DNA from: Photorhabdus caribbeanensis
GTDB lineage: Bacteria; Pseudomonadota; Gammaproteobacteria; Enterobacterales; Enterobacteriaceae
DNA length: 64,000 bases
Direction of reading: 5' to 3'
Assembly: GCF_018448885.1 (NCBI RefSeq)
Contig: NZ_RCWB01000009.1
Span: forward strand, 1-64,000
Positions 27,210 through 36,363 of this stretch are shown here, piece by piece. Below the pieces are notes generated by a model. That model saw only the letters and a list, made by a program, of their open reading frames with translations. It had not been told where the DNA came from and did not search any database. Within the stretch, counting starts at the first letter, position 1. Each line of letters starts with the position of its first letter. The position numbers and the translations under genes are program-made.

Positions 27210-28748
27210 TTATTGAATTTTCGCTTCTGATTTATCAGCACTATTAAGCAGGCGGCGAATAGGGACAATTAACACCATCAATACCACTGCACAAATAACC
27301 AGAGCCAAAGATACACGGGAGAACAGATCAGGTAGATTGTCCAGTTGGTCAGCGCGCACGTGTCCACCAATCAAGCCGGCAGCTAAATTACCCAAAGCAT
27401 TTGCACAAAACCACAAGCCCATGATTTGACCACGCATTCGCGACGGGGCCAGTAGCGTCACCGTCGCGAGTCCAATTGGGCTAAGGCACAGCTCACCGAG
27501 TGTCAGAAACAGAGAACTTGATATCAGCCAGAAAGGAGAAACGGTTTCACCTGTTGCCAGCACATTTTGCGCAGCCAGAATCATCACGCCAAAACCACCG
27601 GCAGCGAACAGAAGACCAATAATGAATTTACTGATACTGCTCGGATTGATGTTGTTTTTTGCCAGTTTGGGCCAGAACCAACTGAATACAGGGGCCAGCA
27701 GGATAATAAACAGTGCATTAATTGATTGGAACCATACTGTCGGGATCTCAAACCCCATCACTATACGGTTAGTATAATCATTGGCGAACAGGTTGAATGA
27801 CGTTGGCGTTTGCTCGAATGCAGACCAAAAGAATGCAGCAGATACCAGCAGGATAAAACAGACCAGCAGGCGCGAACGGTCACTACTGCTTAAACCGGCA
27901 AACAGGAACAAATAGGCGAAGTAAAGTGTTACACAGGATGAAATCACATAGACCATTGCGCTGGCTACGGCTACCGGATTGAATGGAATTACACCAAGGA
28001 TTAGCAGAGCAATAATAGCAATGATAGCGATAACAGTGGTAAAGACCCATTTGCCGACGTTTTCACGCTTCACTGTAGGGTGGTCCCAGCTTGAATCCAA
28101 ACCACCTTCTTTATCATATTGGCGCATCAAAGGGATCGTGTAGAAACGGAATATCAATAGGGCAACCAGCATCCCCAACCCTCCGATACCAAAACCCCAG
28201 TGCCAGCCATAGTCACGAACCAGCAAGCCTGTAGCCAGAGGAGCAATGAAGGAACCGATATTAATTCCCATATAAAATAGGGAAAAACCACCATCACGAC
28301 GTGGATCATCTTTTTTATACAGCGTGCCGACCATGACGGTGACACAGGTTTTAAACAGTCCTGTACCTAATACGATCAGTAATAAGCCAATAAAGAACAA
28401 ATAATGACTTAAAAAGCCGGAGAGAGCGATAGACAGGTGCCCTAGTGCAATAATGATTGAGCCATACCAGACTGCTTGACGTTGGCCTAACCAGTTATCC
28501 GCCAGCCAACCACCGGGTAGTGCGGTCAGATAAACACTACCTGCAAAGATACCGACAATAGCTGCGGCCTGTTCACGGGGAATACCCATCCCGCCATCAT
28601 AGATGGTTGCCGCCATGAACAAGATCAGCAGTGGACGAATGCCGTAGTAAGAGAAACGTTCCCACATTTCTGTGAAGAACAAAGAACTTAATGGGTAAGG
28701 ATGCCCAAAGAAAGTTCTGGTTTTTGTATTGTTAATGGAAGAATGCAT
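27210..28748 (-). CDS. proton-dependent oligopeptide transporter (POT/PTR family)
   Basis: 512 residues, 12 to 14 membrane helices. The family signature FFTEMWERFSYYGIRPLL carries the ExxERF proton/peptide site; FYMGINIGSFIAPL and the late FLTLGELCLSPIGLATV are also typical. It imports di- and tripeptides at the inner membrane. The N-terminus and length differ from E. coli DtpA/DtpB, so no symbol is given. Confidence 0.92.
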   Translation of the reverse strand: MHSSINNTKTRTFFGHPYPLSSLFFTEMWERFSYYGIRPLLILFMAATIYDGGMGIPREQAAAIVGIFAGSVYLTALPGGWLADNWLGQRQAVWYGSIIIALGHLSIALSGFLSHYLFFIGLLLIVLGTGLFKTCVTVMVGTLYKKDDPRRDGGFSLFYMGINIGSFIAPLATGLLVRDYGWHWGFGIGGLGMLVALLIFRFYTIPLMRQYDKEGGLDSSWDHPTVKRENVGKWVFTTVIAIIAIIALLILGVIPFNPVAVASAMVYVISSCVTLYFAYLFLFAGLSSSDRSRLLVCFILLVSAAFFWSAFEQTPTSFNLFANDYTNRIVMGFEIPTVWFQSINALFIILLAPVFSWFWPKLAKNNINPSSISKFIIGLLFAAGGFGVMILAAQNVLATGETVSPFWLISSSLFLTLGELCLSPIGLATVTLLAPSRMRGQIMGLWFCANALGNLAAGLIGGHVRADQLDNLPDLFSRVSLALVICAVVLMVLIVPIRRLLNSADKSEAKIQ

Positions 28749-29104
28749 CTAAGTTTTCCTATAAGACTACACTTTAGGAGTGCAGTGTGTGTAACAAATA
28801 AAGCTTTTAAAAAGCTCTTTCAAATTTAGGTTTAGAGCAAACAAAAAAGCCACGTTTTTATTAAATGATGTCATGTCTTGTTAATATATTTTTAACATAT
28901 TTTTCGGTCAATTTTATTAACAAGTAAGGTATCTCTTACTTATATTCCATTTTTCAGAGCAAAATCCGACATAAATCTCATTTCTCATAATTGATAGGTT
29001 AAAATGAAGATAATACCTATTGACTTATTTCTATTTATATTTGATCTCTTTTTATGGGGAAAATATTTTAAAATAATAAATTAAGTAATAACGGTAATAT
29101 ATAT
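28749..29104. other. AT-rich gap upstream of the peptide transporter, no gene seen
   Basis: Promoter region of the transporter on the minus strand. No open frame or clear motif. Confidence 0.3.
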
Positions 29105-29224
29105 CTTATTGATTTCAAGATGCTTCGCGGCGGTAAGGGAGCGAATCCCCGGGAGTATAGATAACTATGTTACCGGGGTGAGTGCAGCCAACAAAGAGGC
29201 AACTTGAAAGATGACAGGTATATA
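29105..29224 (+). repeat. ERIC element
   Basis: Starts TTATTGATTTCAAGATGCT and ends ATGACAGGTATATAA; core GAATCCCCGGGAGTATAG and GTGCAGCCAACAAAGAGGC. The centre is shorter than in the copy at 25176 by a few bases (ACCGGGGTGAGTGCAG). Between it and the lpxL stop (29468) nothing coding is seen. Confidence 0.9.
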
Positions 29225-29467
29225 AGACATCTTTTCAAAGGCTGGTAATAGTGAAGGTTAAGAAAGGTAACGTGATTTGATTGTCAATTTGGTATTTATT
29301 ATGAAATTTTAGATGAGTCCTGGTTTCTTATATGAAAATTGAAAAGAAATTAAATTAAAAAGTATAACCTCAGCATTAAAATGGAATAATCAACTATTAG
29401 GTTTATTGGGTTGCATGCGAAAGTGATTATGGCTGTTTCCTGGATAAAGAAACAGCCATTAATAAAT

Positions 29468-30409
29468 TTAATGGACTTTATCAGCTTGTCCGTACAGAGA
29501 AGGCATTCCCTTAGGTCGGGTTTTAAAGCGGCGATGCAACCACATATATTGATCAGGTGCTTGTAAAATTTCCTGTTCTACAACTTTGTTCATGAAGGCT
29601 GCTGCTTTCACTTCATCGTCTTTTGGAAATCCTACTACTGCCGGTTGAATAATCAGTTCATAACCTTTTCCATCAGGTAAACGGCGGGGAGTAAATGGGA
29701 TCATTGCCGGATCAGCGAGGCGCACAAGTATTGAAGTGCCGGTGGTGGTTGCAGCATGTTCAACGGCAAATAGCGGTGCAAATACACTTTTTCGTGGGCC
29801 GTAATCATGATCGGGGGCGTACCAGACAATTTCGCCATTTTTCAGACAACGGATCATGCCTTTGACATCTTTTCTATCCAACATATATTTGTTGGAGCGC
29901 AGTCGTCCCCATGTTTGTAGCCAATCCATAACTGGGTTATCGTTCGGACGGTAAACGCCAATGCCGGGATTGAGCAAACCGAGAATGCGGGCGCCGAGTT
30001 CCAACGTCAGGAAGTGAATACCAATAACAATAATCCCTTGCCCAGTCGTTTGAATTTTCTGAATGTTTTCTCGCCCAGTCACTTTAAACCAGCGTTCTAT
30101 CCGCCAGTCAGGCCAAAACCAGGCCATACCCGTTTCAAATATTCCCATTCCGACGGATTCGAAGTTTTTTATTAATAGTGCGTCGCGTTTCTCCTGTGAC
30201 ATATCAGGAAAACATAGCTCAAGATTTCTTTCGGCAACATTGGCGCGTTTTTTCAGAAAGCGCATAGAAAATCTGCCCAGACGAGTGCCTATCCAGTAAA
30301 TAACGGGATAGGGGAGCAGAACCAGTAAGTAAAGCAGACTGATACCAAACCAGGTAGGCCAATGACGGGGATGAAGTAGTGAACGTTGAAAAGAAGGTGC
30401 TTGTATCAT
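29468..30409 (-). CDS. lpxL: lipid A lauroyl acyltransferase LpxL (HtrB)
   Basis: 313 residues. Inner-membrane enzyme adding a secondary acyl chain to Kdo2-lipid IVA. One N-terminal membrane helix (about 19-40, [20 protein letters not shown]). HX4E catalytic motif in [10 protein letters not shown], with [13 protein letters not shown] before it. Neighbour order with trhO, bssS, dinI and pyrC recalls the E. coli lpxL region, supporting LpxL over LpxP, but the paralog cannot be excluded. Confidence 0.85.
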   Translation of the reverse strand: MIQAPSFQRSLLHPRHWPTWFGISLLYLLVLLPYPVIYWIGTRLGRFSMRFLKKRANVAERNLELCFPDMSQEKRDALLIKNFESVGMGIFETGMAWFWPDWRIERWFKVTGRENIQKIQTTGQGIIVIGIHFLTLELGARILGLLNPGIGVYRPNDNPVMDWLQTWGRLRSNKYMLDRKDVKGMIRCLKNGEIVWYAPDHDYGPRKSVFAPLFAVEHAATTTGTSILVRLADPAMIPFTPRRLPDGKGYELIIQPAVVGFPKDDEVKAAAFMNKVVEQEILQAPDQYMWLHRRFKTRPKGMPSLYGQADKVH

Positions 30410-30651
30410 GGATTCTCGGGTTTTTATAGTTCCAATAAGATGGACAAAACAATCTCTCTATTGTGACATCTTTTAACGGGATATCGAAGTTTTCAAGCAT
30501 GAAATGTTTATGATCTCAATTTTGGTCGATAGTGGGGTGATTATTTGTTATCCCGTTTTGCCATTGATGAAAGAAGGGTAGCTCATAATTTACTGATAAA
30601 TAAAAATTAAAATAGTTTTACAGTGCTATTTACAATTCATGTAGATAATAT

Positions 30652-30671
30652 TACTGTTTATATAAACAGTA
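30652..30671. promoter_or_regulatory. LexA (SOS) box of dinI
   Basis: TACTGTTTATATAAACAGTA is a perfect 20-bp palindrome fitting the LexA consensus (CTG-N10-CAG). It sits 21 bp before the dinI start, overlapping its promoter region. Confidence 0.93.
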
Positions 30672-30692
30672 TCGTTTGTGGAGGGGAAAATT

Positions 30693-30929
30693 ATGCATGT
30701 AGAAGTCACTATCGATAAATCTAAAAAGCTGCCAAAAGGTGCTGTCCCTGCGCTTGCTGAGGAACTGGATAACCGTCTTAAACGTCGATGGCCTGATATT
30801 AAAACCAATGTGAAGTTGGCAAGTCATGATGGGCTGTCTGTTCGTGGTGGCACCTTTGATGATAGGAAAGCCGTTGAAGAGATTTTACAGGAGACATGGG
30901 AAAGCGCTGATGATTGGTTCCAGCCTTGA
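30693..30929 (+). CDS. dinI: DNA damage-inducible protein I (DinI)
   Basis: Start taken at ATG 30693 (MHVEVTIDKSKKLPKGAVPA), with GGAGGGG just upstream; 78 residues. DinI binds and stabilises RecA filaments and modulates the SOS response. The C-terminal EILQETWESADDWF is nearly identical to E. coli DinI. It has its own LexA box and a terminator at 31030. Confidence 0.96.
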   Translation: MHVEVTIDKSKKLPKGAVPALAEELDNRLKRRWPDIKTNVKLASHDGLSVRGGTFDDRKAVEEILQETWESADDWFQP

Positions 30930-31029
30930 TAATAATTAAGCTACTGCCGCCAGTTAAACCTGCGGGTTGTCGGCTGTTTGACTTATCTATCCTATTGTTT
31001 GTGTGTAAAGGGCTGCATGCTCAACTAGT

Positions 31030-31050
31030 GGGAGGGGGGCCTCCCGTTTT
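31030..31050 (+). terminator. terminator after dinI
   Basis: GGGAGG (31030-31035), loop GGGG, CCTCCC (31040-31045), followed by GTTTT. 100 bp after dinI. Confidence 0.75.
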
Positions 31051-31184
31051 ACCACTGATTTCCTATCGCTGCGTGACAAATGACTACTCGTTGAAAATCA
31101 TTTTCGTTATCATATTACGCTTGATAGCGGAGGCTATCACTTATACATCCCTATTTTATGACTTGAAATTCAGGAAAGTACACC

Positions 31185-32243
31185 ATGCCAGTGTTACACA
31201 ACCGCATTTCTAATAAAGAGCTGAAAGAACGTATGTTGGCGGAGACCCAACCTCGTACTACCATCTCTTTTTACAAATATTTTAATATCTTAGATCCTCT
31301 GGCTTTTCGTAACAGCTTGTATCAACAATTTACCGACCTCTCAGTATTTGGCCGGGTTTATATTGCTAAAGAGGGGATCAATGCACAGATAAGTTTGCCA
31401 ACTCATAATTTGGAAGCATTCAAGGCGTTATTGTATAGCGTTGATCCTGCATTGGATAATTTGAGGCTGAATATTGCCTTGGATGATGATGGGAAATCTT
31501 TCTGGGTTCTGCGTATGAAAGTACGTGATCGCGTAGTGGCCGATGGGATTGAAGATGAAACTTTTGATCCATCAAGAACCGGCGAGTACCTTAAAGCAGA
31601 GCAAGTCAACCAGATGCTGGATGATCCTGATACGCTATTTGTCGATATGCGCAATCACTATGAATATGAAGTTGGGCATTTTGAAAATGCGATTGAAATT
31701 CCTTCTGATACATTCCGTGAACAACTGCCAATGGCTGTGGAAATGTTGCAGGATAATAAGGATAAAAATATTGTAATGTACTGTACCGGTGGTATTCGTT
31801 GTGAAAAAGCCAGTGCTTATATGTTGCACAATGGCTTTAAAAATGTCTATCACGTAGAGGGCGGTATTATCGAATATGCTCGTAAAGCGAGAGAACAGGG
31901 ATTACCAGTACGTTTTATTGGTAAAAACTTTGTTTTTGATGAGCGGATGGGAGAGCGTATTTCAGATGAGGTGATTGCTCATTGCCATCAATGTGGCGCG
32001 TCTTGCGACAGTCATACTAATTGTAAGAATGAAGGGTGCCACTTGTTATTTATTCAGTGCCAAGAGTGTGCGACTAAATTTGAAGGCTGTTGTAGCGAAG
32101 TGTGCAGAGAAGAAGTCAGATTACCGGAAACCGAGCAGCGTGCTCGCCGTGCCGGCCGTGAAAATGGAGCTAAAATATTTAATAAATCCCGGCATCGTCT
32201 ACAGGATGGCTTGAGCAGTATTTCACTACAGTCTGTTGAATAA
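31185..32243 (+). CDS. trhO: tRNA uridine(34) hydroxylase TrhO (YceA)
   Basis: 352 residues. Rhodanese-family enzyme needed for 5-hydroxyuridine at tRNA wobble position 34. N-terminal domain ([37 protein letters not shown]), rhodanese at about 145-240 with the active cysteine in [15 protein letters not shown], and a C-terminal zinc-type Cys cluster ([31 protein letters not shown]). A possible promoter-side hairpin GATAGC/GCTATC lies about 60 bp upstream. Confidence 0.94.
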   Translation: MPVLHNRISNKELKERMLAETQPRTTISFYKYFNILDPLAFRNSLYQQFTDLSVFGRVYIAKEGINAQISLPTHNLEAFKALLYSVDPALDNLRLNIALDDDGKSFWVLRMKVRDRVVADGIEDETFDPSRTGEYLKAEQVNQMLDDPDTLFVDMRNHYEYEVGHFENAIEIPSDTFREQLPMAVEMLQDNKDKNIVMYCTGGIRCEKASAYMLHNGFKNVYHVEGGIIEYARKAREQGLPVRFIGKNFVFDERMGERISDEVIAHCHQCGASCDSHTNCKNEGCHLLFIQCQECATKFEGCCSEVCREEVRLPETEQRARRAGRENGAKIFNKSRHRLQDGLSSISLQSVE

Positions 32244-32290
32244 TACGATTAATCACTGGCACAGAGAGCAATGTGCCAGTTTATCTGATT

Positions 32291-32398
32291 TATACCCGTT
32301 GTCTTTCAAGTTGCCTCTTTATTGGCTGTACTCGCTCATCCCGGTCACATAGTTCGCTATGCTTCGGGGATTCTCTCCCTTGCTGTCGCGATGCATCA
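32291..32398 (-). repeat. ERIC element, truncated at its right end
   Basis: Starts TATACCCGTTGTCTTTCAAG and carries the minus-strand words GAATCCCCGAAGCATAG and ACAGCCAATAAAGAGGC. It ends abruptly at GATGCATC, inside the stop codon of the next gene, so the far inverted end is missing. Confidence 0.85.
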
Positions 32399-32998
32399 AT
32401 AGAGATATTTAAATACATTGTAAATAAAGCAGAGCTCAATTCTATTACGCACATTTATTTTTTCAGTAATGTGTCTTTTATGAGAATAGACTGTGCTATT
32501 ACTGATTTTTAACTTTTGCGATATCTTGTAATTAGGGATTTCTTGCATCCAGTAATCGATAACTTTATGCTCTTGAGGACTGAAAATAGAACAACATTGG
32601 TCGATTGTTGCTTTATGTCTCTGAATTTCCTGCAATGTAGTTTTGCTAATTTTATTAAGCAGATAGGTAAGATTTTTCTTTGCCAGAATGAAAGCGTTAT
32701 CCTTCAATGTAATATGATTGTCACAATAAGGATAAGCGCTATTAAGGTATATATAGATACGAGTGTTATCTATAAGAGTAATGAATTTCTGTAAATCGGA
32801 ACAGTAACTGGCATGATGACAATAATGTGTCAAGTTAGCTAAAACGATATCAGGAGAAAAATGGGTTACAATATCTATAGCCTCGTTAATTGAAGGCGCG
32901 TCAACGATTTCAAGGTTTTCAGCATTATCGTTTTGCTTTAAAAACTCGCTGATACCTGAACGGGTATAATAGCACTCTTCAACAATTAAGATTTTCAT
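32396..32998 (-). CDS. LuxR-type response-regulator-like transcription factor
   Basis: Start taken at ATG 32998 (MKILIVEECYYTRSG); a longer GTG start at 33034 is possible. 200 residues. A receiver-like N-terminal part, but the phosphoacceptor position reads IVLANLTH (Asn instead of Asp), so phosphorylation is doubtful. LuxR HTH at about 140-190 (FSPQEHKVIDYWMQ; KISNSTVYSHKRHITEKI). The shape recalls RcsA-type auxiliary regulators; I cannot name it. The stop codon lies within the end of the ERIC element. Confidence 0.8.
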   Translation of the reverse strand: MKILIVEECYYTRSGISEFLKQNDNAENLEIVDAPSINEAIDIVTHFSPDIVLANLTHYCHHASYCSDLQKFITLIDNTRIYIYLNSAYPYCDNHITLKDNAFILAKKNLTYLLNKISKTTLQEIQRHKATIDQCCSIFSPQEHKVIDYWMQEIPNYKISQKLKISNSTVYSHKRHITEKINVRNRIELCFIYNVFKYLY

Positions 32999-33162
32999 TA
33001 TTGTACATCCCTGTTCCTGTTTGGCCAAACTCACAATAAACGCCCCATCTATTAGTAGTCAACTCGGCAATTGTGATGGTTAAGTTAACTTAATCCGAAA
33101 TTATTATATAGTGATATGGTATTTCAGACAAAATCTTTGAGATGAATTGATGTGTCTCCTAG

Positions 33163-33190
33163 CCGGACACCCATTTATACGGGTGTCCGG
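33163..33190 (-). terminator. stem-loop after bssS
   Basis: CCGGACACCC (33163-33172) and GGGTGTCCGG (33181-33190), a perfect 10-bp stem, 12 bp after the bssS stop on the minus strand. Confidence 0.65.
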
Positions 33191-33201
33191 GTTTAAGATT
33201 A

Positions 33202-33456
33202 TTAATGTTTCGTATTGTTTAGATCGCTGTATTCTGAAGATTCGATCTTTTCAATTCCTGCCTGGAGGATGTATATCAATTGCTTTGCAATGTCAGTTGT
33301 CAACCATAAGGTTCGATCTACCATGACATGTTCTGGTGTTTGATCTTGGGAGGACAAATAGTGAAGGCGTAGCATCATTGCATCATATGTATCAACGGTA
33401 CTCACATCCCAACCTACAACGGGATGCGTTTGAATAACCTCATCTTTACTGCCCAT
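33202..33456 (-). CDS. bssS: biofilm formation regulatory protein BssS
   Basis: 84 residues. Closely matches E. coli BssS: EVIQTHPVVGWDVSTVDTYD, AMMLRLHYLSS and TLWLTTDIAKQLIYIL. A small cytoplasmic protein reported to affect biofilm and signal uptake; its mechanism is unclear. AGGAGG immediately precedes the start. Confidence 0.95.
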   Translation of the reverse strand: MGSKDEVIQTHPVVGWDVSTVDTYDAMMLRLHYLSSQDQTPEHVMVDRTLWLTTDIAKQLIYILQAGIEKIESSEYSDLNNTKH

Positions 33457-33627
33457 AAAACCTCCTAATCAGATCACTGCATTATTTATTAATATCATTG
33501 ACTAAGAGCAAACTACCTCATTCTTGAATGAGTCATTAGTTAGTATATGCTTTTTAATGAAAGTAAGAAGGTTTTTTGTTAGGAATTATGAGTCAATTTG
33601 TTGGTGTATTGATAACTATGTAAATTA

Positions 33628-33650
33628 ATGGGGATAATGACTATCCCCAT
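33628..33650 (-). terminator. terminator of pyrC
   Basis: GGGGATA (33630-33636) and TATCCCC (33642-33648), 8 bp after the pyrC stop on the minus strand, followed by ATTAATTT. Confidence 0.7.
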
Positions 33651-33656
33651 GTTATA

Positions 33657-34709
33657 TCAGTCTACTACTTTCACATCCCAACGGGCATCTTCGCCAGCCA
33701 AAAATGGAATAAGTCTTTCATTATTGCAATCAATGTGTTCAATGATGGTAGAAGGTTTGCGAGTCAGTTCGATAAAGCCTTCATTGACAGGTAGCCCGTA
33801 AAATTTAGGGCCATTAAGTGAACAGAAGGCTTCAAAATGCTGTAATGCATTTATCTCTTCAAACACTGTGGCATAAGCAGGTAACGCTGATGGGGCGTTA
33901 AAAACGCCGGCACAACCACAGGAGGACTCCTTTTTATGTTGTGCATGTGGTGCTGAGTCTGTGCCCAGGAAGAAGCGATCACAGCCACTGGCGACGGCTG
34001 CTCGTAAAGCCTCTTGGTGCACATTACGTTTCAGCACAGGCAGACAGTACAGGTGTGGACGAATCCCGCCAACCAGCATATGGTTGCGATTGAACATGAG
34101 GTGCTGTGGAGTTAATGTCGCTGCCAGATTGTCATCGCTTTCCAGTACATATTGTGCAGCTTCTTTGGTTGTTATATGTTCAAACACAACTTTCAGTGCA
34201 GGGAACTGGCTACGTAATGGTTCCATAACTTGTTCAATAAAACGGGCTTCTCGATCAAAAATATCAATGTGAGAAGCAGTAACCTCACCGTGGACGAGCA
34301 GAGGCATCCCCAATTTTTCCATCACTGCTAATAGTGGATAAATATTCTTTATATCAGAGACGCCGTGACTTGAATTGGTTGTAGCGTTGGCAGGGTAGAG
34401 CTTACAGGCGGTAAAAATGCCTTCTTTATAACCTATTTCTATCTGAGCGCTTTCAGTAGTGTCAGTAAGATAACAGGTCATAAGAGGCTGGAAGTTATGC
34501 CCTTCGGGAATGGCTGCCAATATTCTGTCTCTATAAGCCTTGGCACTGACCACTTCTGTAATCGGCGAAAGCAGATTAGGCATGACGATAGCCCGGCCAA
34601 AATAATGACTGGTATAGGGAACGACAGTTTTTAGCATTTCACCATCACGGAAATGAATGTGCCAGTCATCAGGGCGGCGGATTTTTATTGTGTATGATTC
34701 AGTGGTCAT
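33657..34709 (-). CDS. pyrC: dihydroorotase PyrC
   Basis: 350 residues. Zinc amidohydrolase of pyrimidine synthesis: carbamoyl-aspartate to dihydroorotate. Metal ligands H17 and H19 in [13 protein letters not shown], the carboxylated lysine in [13 protein letters not shown], His in LVHGEV and EHITTKEA, and the Asp of [19 protein letters not shown] sits 12 bp before ATG with GCCGG between, a spacing like that in E. coli pyrC, where a leader hairpin hides the ribosome site. Confidence 0.97.
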   Translation of the reverse strand: MTTESYTIKIRRPDDWHIHFRDGEMLKTVVPYTSHYFGRAIVMPNLLSPITEVVSAKAYRDRILAAIPEGHNFQPLMTCYLTDTTESAQIEIGYKEGIFTACKLYPANATTNSSHGVSDIKNIYPLLAVMEKLGMPLLVHGEVTASHIDIFDREARFIEQVMEPLRSQFPALKVVFEHITTKEAAQYVLESDDNLAATLTPQHLMFNRNHMLVGGIRPHLYCLPVLKRNVHQEALRAAVASGCDRFFLGTDSAPHAQHKKESSCGCAGVFNAPSALPAYATVFEEINALQHFEAFCSLNGPKFYGLPVNEGFIELTRKPSTIIEHIDCNNERLIPFLAGEDARWDVKVVD

Positions 34710-34929
34710 GAGAAACCGGCTCCAGTATATATGATAGGAACGAAAGATGCTGAGTTCAGCATATTCAGGCCGGGAATGGATGATAAAGCTAAAATGGTCG
34801 AATAGCTATCAATGAATATAATTTTTAGCAAAATTATCAGCTAAATCAATTAGGTTAGGGTAATCAGAGGTGGATTTTCTTATAACAAAGGAAAAAATGA
34901 AAAACGAGGGTAAAAAAAAGAAATGAAGT

Positions 34930-35005
34930 TGGCTCCTCCAACTGGACTCGAACCAGTGACATACGGATTAACAGTCCGCCGTTCTACCGACTGAACTATG
35001 GAGGA
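34930..35005 (-). tRNA. tRNA-Asn(GUU), copy 1
   Basis: 76 nt on the minus strand from TCCTCCATAG to GGAGCCA, with the CCA encoded. Anticodon loop CTGTTAATC gives GUU. Acceptor TCCTCCA/TGGAGGA pairs fully; the T-loop is GGTTCGAGTCC. Own promoter at 35026-35054. Confidence 0.97.
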
Positions 35006-35025
35006 ACTCCTTCACAACGAGGCGT

Positions 35026-35054
35026 ATATTAGTGATATGTTTCGGCTTTGTCAA
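35026..35054 (-). promoter_or_regulatory. sigma-70 promoter of tRNA-Asn copy 1
   Basis: On the minus strand TTGACA (35054-35049), 17-bp spacer, TAATAT (35031-35026), 21 bp before the tRNA 5' end. Copies 2, 3 and 4 have the same arrangement: TTGACA with 17 bp to TAATAT, TATTAT and TAGTAT. Confidence 0.85.
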
Positions 35055-35233
35055 AGTAGAAAACGATAAAAATAGTTTGTTTGCTGTCAAAATGCACTTG
35101 TTGTTGCATTTTTATGCTAATTAATTGATGGTTGATGGAATTTTATTCTATTTATGTGAATTGAATGGAATTATTGTGCTTATGCTGCGAGCAAATAGTG
35201 GTGGGGGATTTAAGTTAGAAAGGTTAGAATAGC

Positions 35234-35257
35234 AAAAATCCCGCATATAAGCGGGAT
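35234..35257 (-). terminator. terminator of tRNA-Asn copy 2
   Basis: ATCCCGC (35238-35244) and GCGGGAT (35251-35257); on the minus strand it is followed by TTTTTGCT. Confidence 0.8.
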
Positions 35258-35267
35258 TCTCATAATT

Positions 35268-35343
35268 TGGCTCCTCCAACTGGACTTGAACCAGTGACAT
35301 ACGGATTAACAGTCCGCCGTTCTACCGACTGAACTATGGAGGA
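35268..35343 (-). tRNA. tRNA-Asn(GUU), copy 2
   Basis: 76 nt, same as copy 1 except one change in the T-loop (GGTTCAAGTCC). Begins 338 bp from copy 1, and the upstream region resembles that of copy 1, so the unit looks tandemly duplicated. Confidence 0.97.
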
Positions 35344-35551
35344 ACTCCTTAACAACGGGGTGCATATTAACGGTATGTTTTTGCTTTGTCAAAGCAGAAA
35401 ATAACAAAAATGGTTTATTTGCTGGCAAACTGAACTTATTGATCTGTTTTTATGCCGAATAAGGGGTGTTTGCTGGGAAATGTATGCTATAGGAAGTAGT
35501 TTGATCAGAATTATTATATTACGTTGTAAGCAAATGGTGGAATTTAGAATG

Positions 35552-35576
35552 CAAAAAGCCCGCACTGGGCGGGCTT
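35552..35576 (-). terminator. terminator of tRNA-Asn copy 3
   Basis: AAGCCCGC (35556-35563) and GCGGGCTT (35569-35576); followed on the minus strand by TTTGC. Confidence 0.8.
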
Positions 35577-35586
35577 CTTATGAATT

Positions 35587-35662
35587 TGGCTCCTCCAACT
35601 GGACTCGAACCAGTGACATACGGATTAACAGTCCGCCGTTCTACCGACTGAACTATGGAGGA
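35587..35662 (-). tRNA. tRNA-Asn(GUU), copy 3
   Basis: 76 nt, identical to copy 1 in the mature sequence. 319 bp from copy 2, with its own TTGACA/TATTAT promoter to the right. Confidence 0.97.
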
Positions 35663-35773
35663 ATTGTCCTTGACAACGAGGCGAATAATATCTGGGTATT
35701 TTGGGCTTGTCAAAGGGGAAAAGTGAAAATTGAGTTTGATTGGTTAACTGGTGTTCAAAATGATATTTTTTAG

Positions 35774-36363
35774 TCGATTAAATTTTTCAGTTCAAGAAAT
35801 ATGAGAATTAACTGATGTTTGTCTATGATAATTAGATGGTGAAAATATCATCTATATTTTCTATTTAGAAAATAATTAATCATGAGAATTAAAAATATAA
35901 TTAAATATATGTTTGATAATTTTATTTTAGTGTTATTTATGATATTTTTATATTTTATGATAATTTTCCTATTTTATCTGTTTTGACAGATCACTTATTG
36001 TATTTTGATATTTATTAGCGGATTTACTCGTCTATACTTATTAACTGAAAAAGTAATTTGTTATCTGAGCTCTGATTTGGCAAGAATGATATTAATCCAC
36101 GCCAGATCGAATATTAAAGAGTTTGTCATTGATAATGAAATCTCATTTACTGCTAGTGCACTAAGATACTCTCAAATTAATAATATATTGGTATGTACAT
36201 ATAAATGTAATGAAATGAATAAAAACTATTTCAGAAAATATCTTAAATTAAATAGTTGGTGAGGAGGTGAAGGTAATTTTAAATATAAAATAAGCAAATA
36301 ATATCCCCCCGAAAAGAGTGGCTAATTTTCAGGTGATTTATATAAAACAGATGAGGAAAAGTC
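35774..36363. other. AT-rich stretch between tRNA-Asn copy 3 and the unknown 358-residue gene
   Basis: Very AT-rich. A frame at 36005-36262 (85 codons from a TTG; SSDLARMILIHARSNIKEF, FTASALRYSQINNIL) could be a gene fragment, but has no good start or ribosome site and I do not recognise it. Confidence 0.3.

Noticed and set aside
35480..35773. A 97-codon plus-strand frame
   Set aside because: It runs through tRNA-Asn copy 3 in antisense and its terminator; a known false-gene pattern (GSSNWTRTSDIRINSPP).
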